Shown: positions 1 to 5,414 of the stretch, piece after piece
Numbering within the stretch: position 1 is the stretch's first letter
Layout: the number at the start of each line of letters is the position of its first letter
Assembly: GCA_029884035.1 (NCBI GenBank)
Contig: JAOUIM010000088.1
Span: forward strand, 1-10,935
From: Aquincola sp.
GTDB lineage: Bacteria; Pseudomonadota; Gammaproteobacteria; Burkholderiales; Burkholderiaceae_C
Direction: 5' to 3'
DNA: 10,935 nucleotides
The notes under the pieces: generated by a model
What the model was told of the DNA's origin: nothing
The model's database searches: none
What the model saw: the letters and a program-made list of their open reading frames with translations, nothing else
Program-made: the position numbers and the translations under genes

Positions 1-2
1 GC

Positions 3-1793
3 AACGGCGTAAAGACGGTGCTCGTCGCCGGCTTCATGCTGCTCGTATTCCAGTATCTCGTCACGCGGCATCTGACGCACGTCGCGGCGTTCGTGCGCGG
101 CATCGACCCGAAGGCACCCCAGGGAGCGCGCTTGCGCCTGGAGCGCCCCGCGCAAGGTCGCTGGCGGCCCGACATCCTCGATGCGCTGGAAAGATCGATC
201 AACGATCTGTCGGGCTCGCTGCGCGAAGCCCACGTCGAGCTGCGGCGCTCGGAGCAGCGGCTGCGAATGCTGACGCAGCAGACCACGGCCTACCTCTGTG
301 AACTCGACATGAATGGCCGCATCGTTTTCGTCAACCGCACCTACCCCGGATTGACGCCTGCGCAGGTCGAAGGCTCGCTGTTGACCGACTGGTTTCCCGC
401 CTCACTGCAGCCGACTGTGGAGGCTTCGACGCGGCGAGCATTGACGGAAGCCGCGACGCAGAGGCTGGAGTACTCGATCCCCGACCCCAGCGGCATCGAG
501 CATGCCTACATCGCCGCAATCACGCCGATTCTCGATGCGGGCGCCATCACCGGTGCCACCTTGACGGCGGTGGAGATCACCGAGCAGAAGGCGGCGGAGC
601 GCGCGGTGCGCGAGTTGGCCGCGAGTCTGGAGCAGCGCGTGCGCGAGCGCACGTCCGAACCGCAGGCTGCGGTCGCGCAAGCCGAGGGCGCGAGCCGCGC
701 CAAAAGCGAATTCCTCTCCCGCATGAGCCACGAGCTGCGCACGCCGATGAACGCCATCCTCGGCTTTGCGCAGATCCTCGAGATGTCGGATCCCACACCC
801 AAACAAGCCAAATGGGCGGGAGAAATCCGGCGCGCCGGCGAGCACCTGGTGTCGATGATCGAGGACCTGCTCGACCTCGCACGTATCGAAGTCGGCAAGA
901 TGGCGATCCATATCGAAGCGCTGGAATTGCAGGCTGTCGTGCACGAGGCCGTCGCGCTGGTACGGACCATCATCGATGGGCGGGGCCTGCGCCTCGAGTG
1001 GGACCTGCAGTGCATGCCGCAACAGCGCGTGCGCGCGGATCGGCTGCGCCTGCGCCAAGTGCTTGTCAATCTGCTGTCCAACGCCGCCAAGTACAACCGC
1101 CAAGGTGGCACGATCACTGTTCGTTGCGCACCGCATGGCAGCGCTTGGCGCCTGGCCATCAGCGACACGGGCGTGGGGATCGACGCGCACCAGCTCGAGC
1201 GCCTGTTCCAGCCCTTCGAGCGCCTGGGTGCCGAAGGCACCCGCGTCGAGGGCACGGGCATCGGGCTCTCGCTGTCGCGGCACCTGGCCGCGCTGATGGG
1301 CGCGTCGATTGGCGTTCAAAGCCAGGTCGGCGTCGGTTCCACGTTCTGGATCGACCTGCCGGGCGCCGATGGTCAAGGTGCACCGGCCACGACGCCGAGC
1401 GCGCGAAGCGTTCCTGACGCCGGCCGCCACCTCGATGTGCTGTACATCGAGGATGATCCCACCAACACCGCGTTGTTCGAGGCTTTCGTGTCAATCCGCC
1501 GCGACGTCCGGCTTCGGACTGCGGAAGACGGCACGGCCGGCCTGGAGCGCGCCCGCGAGCGGCGCCCGGATGTCATCGTGCTCGACATCCAGATGCCCGG
1601 CATGAACGGCTACGAGGTGCTGCGGCAGCTGCGCGGCGACCCGCGACTGTGCGATGTGCCGGTCATCGCGCTGTCGGCCGACGCGATGCCGCACGATGTG
1701 CAGCGCGGCTTGGCGGCGGGGTTCGACCGCTACCTCTCCAAGCCCGTTGTGCTGGCCGAACTCCTCGACGCGCTGACCGCGCTCGCGGGATAG
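3..1793 (+). CDS. Hybrid sensor histidine kinase/response regulator (5' partial)
   Basis: This is the C-terminal part of a membrane-bound hybrid sensor kinase. The reading frame is open to the left edge, so the true start and any periplasmic sensor domain lie outside the window; the GTG at 18 is only the first start-like codon. Numbering from that codon, residues 1-16 form a hydrophobic membrane helix, followed by a linker (about 17-80) and a PAS-like domain (about 82-190). A coiled coil (about 190-230) leads to the HisKA domain with the H-box SHELRTP and phospho-acceptor His238. The ATPase domain shows the N-box NLLSNAAKY (about 351-359), G1 DTGVG (383-387) and G2 GTGIG (412-416). A linker (about 450-470) leads to a receiver with acidic pocket E478/D479/D480, phospho-acceptor Asp523 and Lys575. 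All catalytic residues are present, so autophosphorylation and internal His-to-Asp transfer are expected. The signal and output are unknown. The gene converges on the WYL regulator with a 40-base gap. Confidence 0.93.
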   Translation, partial: NGVKTVLVAGFMLLVFQYLVTRHLTHVAAFVRGIDPKAPQGARLRLERPAQGRWRPDILDALERSINDLSGSLREAHVELRRSEQRLRMLTQQTTAYLCELDMNGRIVFVNRTYPGLTPAQVEGSLLTDWFPASLQPTVEASTRRALTEAATQRLEYSIPDPSGIEHAYIAAITPILDAGAITGATLTAVEITEQKAAERAVRELAASLEQRVRERTSEPQAAVAQAEGASRAKSEFLSRMSHELRTPMNAILGFAQILEMSDPTPKQAKWAGEIRRAGEHLVSMIEDLLDLARIEVGKMAIHIEALELQAVVHEAVALVRTIIDGRGLRLEWDLQCMPQQRVRADRLRLRQVLVNLLSNAAKYNRQGGTITVRCAPHGSAWRLAISDTGVGIDAHQLERLFQPFERLGAEGTRVEGTGIGLSLSRHLAALMGASIGVQSQVGVGSTFWIDLPGADGQGAPATTPSARSVPDAGRHLDVLYIEDDPTNTALFEAFVSIRRDVRLRTAEDGTAGLERARERRPDVIVLDIQMPGMNGYEVLRQLRGDPRLCDVPVIALSADAMPHDVQRGLAAGFDRYLSKPVVLAELLDALTALAG

Positions 1794-1796
1794 GAC

Positions 1797-1834
1797 AGCC
1801 GCCGCAGGCGTTCGCCGCGACCCGCTCGGCGGCT
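1797..1834. terminator. Possible structured convergent terminator
   Basis: The 40-base gap between the converging kinase and WYL genes contains 7-base complementary arms, AGCCGCC (1797-1803) and GGCGGCT (1828-1834). A small inner stem, GGCG-TT-CGCC, lies at 1807-1816. There is no T-run on either strand. The outer loop is long and the region is GC-rich, so chance pairing is quite possible. Confidence 0.25.
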
Positions 1835-2814
1835 CAGACGTACCGCGCCGCCGCCCGCGCGAGCGTCGCCTTCACCGCGGCCGCCAGCCCCGCCGGCGCC
1901 ACCACCCTGACCTGCTCGCCGTGGCGCAGGATGTCCATCGCGAGCTCGGTCGCGTCGGCATACGGGACGCGCAGGGTCAGTGAACCGTCTGAGTGCAGCT
2001 TGGCTTCCTGCTGCGGATGCCATTGCTCGTGGCGCACCCATTGCGCGGCCTCGGGCGTGAACTCGAGGATGGCCCACTGCACCTTGGCGCCGCTGAAGGC
2101 ACCGTAGCCCGCATCGAGCTCGGCCTCGATCGTCTTGACCGCCACGTCCTTGGCGCGCTGATCCACCAGATCGGCTTCGCGGATCGCGTCGAGCGCAAAG
2201 CGGCGCAGTGCGTCGGTGGCGTGGCACCAGGCATCGAGGTACCAGGTGTTGCGCCAGTGCACGAGGCGCTGCGGGCTCACGGTGCGATCTGTCATCTCGC
2301 GGCGGCTGCGCACCCAGTAGTGCAGGTGCACCCGCTGGCGTCGCGTCAGCGCGCTGCCGATCACTTCGAAGTGCCGCGGCGCCACCGGCCGACGCGCCGC
2401 CGAAAGGACCTTCACGCGCCGCGTCATCTCGCGCGATTCGGCATCGCTCGCGCCGAGCATGCTGTGAAGCTTGTCCAGCAGCGGCTGCAGGTGGCGCGCC
2501 AGCACCCCGCCTTCGTCCAGTCCCTCGATCAGCTGGTGCATGGTCAACAGCGCATGGATCTCGCGCTCCGAGAACCACAGGCCCGGCAGCTCGTGCCGGA
2601 CCTGCCGCGCATCGCGCGCGTCGGCCGTGAAGCGGTAGCCGTTGCTGTGGCGGTCGTAGACGATCGGCGCATCCAGCCGCTCGCGCAGGTACTCGAGGTC
2701 GCGCTTGAGCGTGGCGCGCGAGACCCCCAGCTCGTCCATCAGGGCGGTAAAGGGCACGCTGCCGCGATTGCGGATCAGCAACTCGATCTTGTAGAAGCGT
2801 TCGGTACGGTCCAT
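1834..2814 (-). CDS. YafY-type HTH/WYL-domain transcriptional regulator
   Basis: This is a 326-residue DNA-binding regulator of the YafY/WYL class. Residues 1-62 form a DeoR/HTH_11-like winged helix; the helix-turn-helix is around ALMDELGVSRATLKRDLEYL (24-43). The WYL domain spans about 145-220, with the name-giving W191-Y192-L193 and the following CHATDALRRFALD stretch that is typical of the family. A WCX-like C-terminal domain runs from about 245 to 323. In this family the WYL domain senses small ligands or nucleic acid and switches DNA binding; the ligand here cannot be read from sequence. The ATG at 2814 was chosen because the HTH begins almost at once. The gene is divergent from the HNH-like gene, and two palindromes sit between them, the nearer only 14 bases upstream of this start, which suggests autoregulation. 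Known WYL regulators control varied processes, including phage defence, DNA damage response and metabolism. Confidence 0.93.
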   Translation of the reverse strand: MDRTERFYKIELLIRNRGSVPFTALMDELGVSRATLKRDLEYLRERLDAPIVYDRHSNGYRFTADARDARQVRHELPGLWFSEREIHALLTMHQLIEGLDEGGVLARHLQPLLDKLHSMLGASDAESREMTRRVKVLSAARRPVAPRHFEVIGSALTRRQRVHLHYWVRSRREMTDRTVSPQRLVHWRNTWYLDAWCHATDALRRFALDAIREADLVDQRAKDVAVKTIEAELDAGYGAFSGAKVQWAILEFTPEAAQWVRHEQWHPQQEAKLHSDGSLTLRVPYADATELAMDILRHGEQVRVVAPAGLAAAVKATLARAAARYV

Positions 2815-2828
2815 CCGGGGCCCCTGAA

Positions 2829-2849
2829 GTGGCTCATGGCGTGAGCCAC
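2829..2849. promoter_or_regulatory. Perfect 8-bp inverted repeat, candidate operator 1
   Basis: The arms GTGGCTCA (2829-2836) and TGAGCCAC (2842-2849) are perfectly complementary around a 5-base spacer. The site begins 14 bases before the WYL start codon. It shares the core GCTCA-N5-TGAGC with a second palindrome centred 43 bp away. It is a plausible binding site for the divergent WYL regulator, by inference only. No convincing -35/-10 pair was seen in this spacer on either strand. Confidence 0.5.
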
Positions 2850-2874
2850 CATGGTAGCCGGCCTGTCACCGTAG

Positions 2875-2889
2875 GCTCATCCCATGAGC
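2875..2889. promoter_or_regulatory. Second inverted repeat, candidate operator 2
   Basis: The arms GCTCAT (2875-2880) and ATGAGC (2884-2889) are perfectly complementary around CCC. The core GCTCA-N5-TGAGC matches the first palindrome, and the flanking G at 2874 extends the left half-site to GGCTCA in both. The centres (2839 and 2882) are 43 bp apart, close to four helical turns, so two dimers could sit on the same DNA face. The site is about 60 bases from the start codon of each divergent gene. Confidence 0.45.
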
Positions 2890-2948
2890 TTGCGGGCGAC
2901 GATCCTGATCGCGCCGGGGCTGTCCCGGCGAACCCCCGAAAGCCGACC

Positions 2949-4088
2949 ATGCACCCGAGCGCCGACCTGTTTGCCGAAACCCTGCCCGCCGTCCACACAG
3001 CCCTGCCCGTCCAAGGTGCCGACCGGGTGGCCTTCGAAATCGGCTGGGACCATGCCCACTACCGCCTGACCCCGCCGCCCGAGGCGCTTGCCGACGCGCA
3101 TCCGGTGCACCAGGGCTGGCGCGCCGGCTCGGCCACCTTCGGCACGCGCACGCTCAAGCCCACGCCGCACGTGCGCAAGTGGCTGCAGCTGCGCCTGTCG
3201 GCCTGGCGTCGCGGCCGCGTTTTCGAGAGCGTGCAGGTCACGCCCAACTTCCTGGCCCAGATCGACGTGCCGCTGTGCCCGATCACACGGGTCGAGCTCA
3301 CGCACGGCAGCGGCGCGGGCAGCGACGCATCGGTCGACCGCGTCTGCAACCAGGCGGGCTACGCTGCCGGCAACCTGGCGGTGATGAGCACGCGCGCCAA
3401 CCAGGCCAAGGCCGACCTCGGCTGGCGCGACGCGATGGAAGTCGTGCGCCAGCTCGAAGCGTCGGGCCTGGACACACTCGACGGACTGGCGCCCGTGCAC
3501 TGGTCGCGCCTGGCCGTGCTGGCGAGCTTTGCGACACCGCTGCCGCATGCCGAGGCGGCCTGCCTGCCCATGCTCGTGCTGCCGCCGAACCGGCTGCGCC
3601 TGCTCAACGCGATCCAGGCACTGCAAGCCATCGTCACGTTGGCCTTCACGCACGAACAGGCGGTGCCGCGGCTGCGGGAGCTGCAGGCGCATGTGCCCGC
3701 AATCGCGCGACACGATTTCCAGGTCTTCGTGCTGACGCTGCAGGCGCGCCGCCTCGCGCTGGGCATGCAGCTCGGCGGACAGGCACTGCGTCACGCGCTC
3801 GAGGACCTGTGGGCCGATGCCGCAGTCAACCGCCGCTGGCAGCGCTTCGCCCTGCAGCTCACGGGGGCCGACACCGAGTGTCTCGTGCGCCATGCGTCAC
3901 GGCGCCGACTCGGCGGCCGCGGCTGGCAGTGGCTGCCGCAGGACACGGCCACCGAGGGCTGGGCGCTCGACCATGATGGCTCGGTGGCGCCCAGACCCGG
4001 CTGGGCCGTCGCGGCCAAGCCGCCGGTCAAGGCCATCGCGACGCGGCGGCGTGGATCGGCCACGTGCGCGGCTGACACGGCCCGCTGA
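2949..4088 (+). CDS. Uncharacterised protein with HNH/His-Me-finger-like module
   Basis: This 379-residue protein is not one I can name. Residues 88-155 look like an HNH (endonuclease VII-like) module: RRGRVFESVQVTPNFLAQ (88-104), then CPITRVEL (110-117), then SVDRV (128-132), AGYAAGNLAVMS (136-147) and the helix RANQAKAD (149-156). This order (basic helix, C-P-x-T-x, S-x-D-R, G-Y-x-x-G-N, A-N-x-x-K) is the pattern I know from phage-type HNH proteins. Arg131 stands where classical HNH enzymes have the catalytic His, as in the DRI subgroup, so activity is uncertain. Residues 180-310 look mainly helical and the tail (about 317-379) is basic. No signal peptide or membrane helix is seen. ATG 2949 is preferred; the frame continues up to a GTG at 2829, but that would place the operator palindromes inside coding sequence. 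The ribosome site is weak. The gene is divergent from the WYL regulator and 3 bases ahead of the FAD enzyme gene. Confidence 0.8.
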   Translation: MHPSADLFAETLPAVHTALPVQGADRVAFEIGWDHAHYRLTPPPEALADAHPVHQGWRAGSATFGTRTLKPTPHVRKWLQLRLSAWRRGRVFESVQVTPNFLAQIDVPLCPITRVELTHGSGAGSDASVDRVCNQAGYAAGNLAVMSTRANQAKADLGWRDAMEVVRQLEASGLDTLDGLAPVHWSRLAVLASFATPLPHAEAACLPMLVLPPNRLRLLNAIQALQAIVTLAFTHEQAVPRLRELQAHVPAIARHDFQVFVLTLQARRLALGMQLGGQALRHALEDLWADAAVNRRWQRFALQLTGADTECLVRHASRRRLGGRGWQWLPQDTATEGWALDHDGSVAPRPGWAVAAKPPVKAIATRRRGSATCAADTAR

Positions 4089-4091
4089 GGG

Positions 4092-5240
4092 GTGCACCAC
4101 CAACACGCCCGCCGCGCCTACCATCGCGTGGTGGGCGAGCGTGAATTCGACTTCATCGTTGTCGGTGCCGGTATCGCCGGTGCGTCGGTCGGGGCATTTC
4201 TGGCGCCCCACGGCCGGGTGGCGCTGCTCGAGCGCGAGTCGCAACCGGGGTATCACACCACCGGCCGTTCGGCAGCGATGTTCATGGAGAGCTACGGCCC
4301 GCCACAGGTGCGCGCGCTCACGCGGGCGAGCCGCCGCTGGTTCGAGGCCATGCCTGGCGTCCTGGCGCCGCGAGGCGCCCTCTACATCGGCCGCGCTGAA
4401 CAACGCGAGGCCATCGACGCCCTGCACGATGAGTTGACTCGGGACGGCGCGGCCGTGCAGCGGTTGTCGAGTGGCGAGGCGTTGCAACACGTGCCGCTAC
4501 TGCGCCCCGAGGCGGCCGCGCACGCGCTGCTCGACGGCGGCGCCAGCGACATCGACGTGCACGCGGTGCATCAGCAGTTCCTGCGCCTGCTGCGCGAACA
4601 GGGGTCGGCACTTCGCAGCGACGCACCCGTCACCGCGATCGAGCGCGACGGCGGCGCCTGGCGAGCCACCTTTGCAAACGGGCCCGACGCGCGCGCCCCT
4701 GTGGTCGTCGACGCCGCGGGCGCCTGGGTCGACGAGGTGGCGGCGCTCGCGGGCGTGCGTGCGATCGGGATCGAGCCGCGGCGCCGCAGCGCGTTCACCT
4801 TCGCGCCACCGTCTGGCACCGATGTGCGGACATGGCCCTGCGTGGCGGGCGTCGAGGAGGACTTCTACTTCAAGCCCGATGCCGGTGTGCTGCTTGGTTC
4901 GCCTGCCAACGCCGACCCGGTGGCGCCGCACGACGTCGTGGCCGAGGAACTCGACATCGCAATCGGCATCGCTCGGATCCAGGAAGCCACCCTGATGACG
5001 ATCCGCCGGCCGCTGCGCACCTGGGCCGGGCTGCGCAGCTTCGTGCGCGACGGCGCGCTGGTCGGCGGGTTCGACGATGCCGCGCCCGGCTTCTTCTGGT
5101 GCTGTGGCCAAGGCGGCTACGGCATCCAGACCGCTCCGGCGATGGGCGCCGCCTGCGCAGCACGGATTCTCGGGCAGGCGCTGCCTCCGTACATCGCCGA
5201 CGAAGGCCTCAAGTTCGACGATTTGCGCTGCCGGCGCTGA
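4092..5240 (+). CDS. DauA-like FAD-dependent D-amino-acid dehydrogenase/oxidase
   Basis: This 382-residue flavoenzyme belongs to the DAO superfamily and resembles Pseudomonas aeruginosa DauA, which oxidises D-amino acids to 2-oxo acids and ammonia. The FAD-binding Rossmann motif is GAGIAG (25-30). DauA-like blocks follow: HGRVALLERE (40-49), GYHTTGRSAA (53-62), RRRSAFTFAPP (230-240), FYFKPDAGVLLGSPANADPV (258-277), TIRRP..TWAGLRSF (303-317) and GQGGYGIQT (339-347). By memory alignment to DauA, Tyr53, Arg222, Tyr249 and Arg305 have counterparts here, but His48 is Met63 and the cation-binding Glu87 is Ala96. A neutral or hydrophobic D-amino-acid preference is inferred. The start is uncertain. 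GTG 4092 follows a GAGGG that sits very close; GTG 4131 gives an N-terminus of DauA length and has a -10-like TACCAT six bases upstream. The gene lies 3 bases after the HNH-like gene, so co-transcription is likely. No dauB or dauR partner is adjacent. Confidence 0.9.
   Translation: MHHQHARRAYHRVVGEREFDFIVVGAGIAGASVGAFLAPHGRVALLERESQPGYHTTGRSAAMFMESYGPPQVRALTRASRRWFEAMPGVLAPRGALYIGRAEQREAIDALHDELTRDGAAVQRLSSGEALQHVPLLRPEAAAHALLDGGASDIDVHAVHQQFLRLLREQGSALRSDAPVTAIERDGGAWRATFANGPDARAPVVVDAAGAWVDEVAALAGVRAIGIEPRRRSAFTFAPPSGTDVRTWPCVAGVEEDFYFKPDAGVLLGSPANADPVAPHDVVAEELDIAIGIARIQEATLMTIRRPLRTWAGLRSFVRDGALVGGFDDAAPGFFWCCGQGGYGIQTAPAMGAACAARILGQALPPYIADEGLKFDDLRCRR
4119..4124 (+). promoter_or_regulatory. 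Possible -10 element (TACCAT) before the GTG at 4131
   Basis: TACCAT ends six bases before the in-frame GTG at 4131, the spacing expected for a leaderless transcript. The MFS gene in this window shows the same arrangement. No good -35 hexamer is visible, and the site lies inside the longer annotated reading frame. It matters mainly for choosing the start of the FAD enzyme. Confidence 0.2.
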
Positions 5241-5267
5241 CGGCGTACCCGCCACAACGCCGCAACA

Positions 5268-5289
5268 GCACCCCGCCTTGCGGGGGTGC
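5268..5289 (+). terminator. GC-rich hairpin after the FAD enzyme gene
   Basis: CCCCGC (5271-5276), loop CTT, and GCGGGG (5280-5285) form a tight stem. It can be extended outward by GCA/TGC pairs across a one-base G bulge (5286). It begins 27 bases after the stop codon. The CCCCGCCTTGCGGGG core is a shape often seen in terminators of GC-rich proteobacteria. No clear T-run follows (the next bases are GCGTTGTC), so efficient intrinsic termination is uncertain. Confidence 0.5.
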
Positions 5290-5311
5290 GCGTTGTCAAA
5301 GGGCTCCGTTT

Positions 5312-5344
5312 CCCGCGACCGCGGGGGCTGCGTGGCACCGCAGC
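5312..5344. repeat. Two adjacent short inverted repeats
   Basis: CCCGC-GACC-GCGGG lies at 5312-5325. It is followed almost directly by GCTGCG-TGGCAC-CGCAGC at 5327-5344. Both have perfect arms. They sit in the 174-base spacer between the FAD enzyme and beta-helix genes and could be extra terminator stems or leader structure. In DNA this GC-rich, chance stems of this size are common. Confidence 0.3.
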
Positions 5345-5357
5345 AGCGTGCGCCCTC

Positions 5358-5370
5358 GTCAGAATCTGAC
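5358..5370. promoter_or_regulatory. Palindrome GTCAGAATCTGAC, candidate operator/promoter
   Basis: The arms GTCAGA (5358-5363) and TCTGAC (5365-5370) are perfect around a single A. The site is 44 bases upstream of the beta-helix protein start codon and less GC-rich than its surroundings. It includes CAGAAT, which could serve as a -10 element, so a repressor bound here could block initiation. No matching -35 was found. Confidence 0.35.
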
Positions 5371-5414
5371 ACAGCCGTCCGTGACGACGAGGCACACCCG
5401 AGCGATCCGACACC

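Noticed and set aside
402..1430. Long antisense reading frame opposite the histidine kinase (342 aa)
   Set aside because: The opposite strand encodes a kinase with all catalytic motifs. This frame has no recognisable domain and has the Arg/Ala/Gln-rich composition of GC-rich shadow frames.
1993..2844. Plus-strand reading frame opposite the WYL regulator (283 aa)
   Set aside because: It overlaps a clear HTH/WYL gene and shows no domain; it is a shadow frame.
2829..2948. Upstream GTG start for the HNH-like protein
   Set aside because: It would add 40 residues of atypical sequence and place both operator-like palindromes inside the gene; the ATG at 2949 is more likely.
2877..3893. Minus-strand reading frame opposite the HNH-like gene (338 aa)
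   Set aside because: I considered whether this strand might be the real gene. The plus frame has the HNH-like motif order and normal composition, while this one is His/Arg/Gln-rich without any motif.
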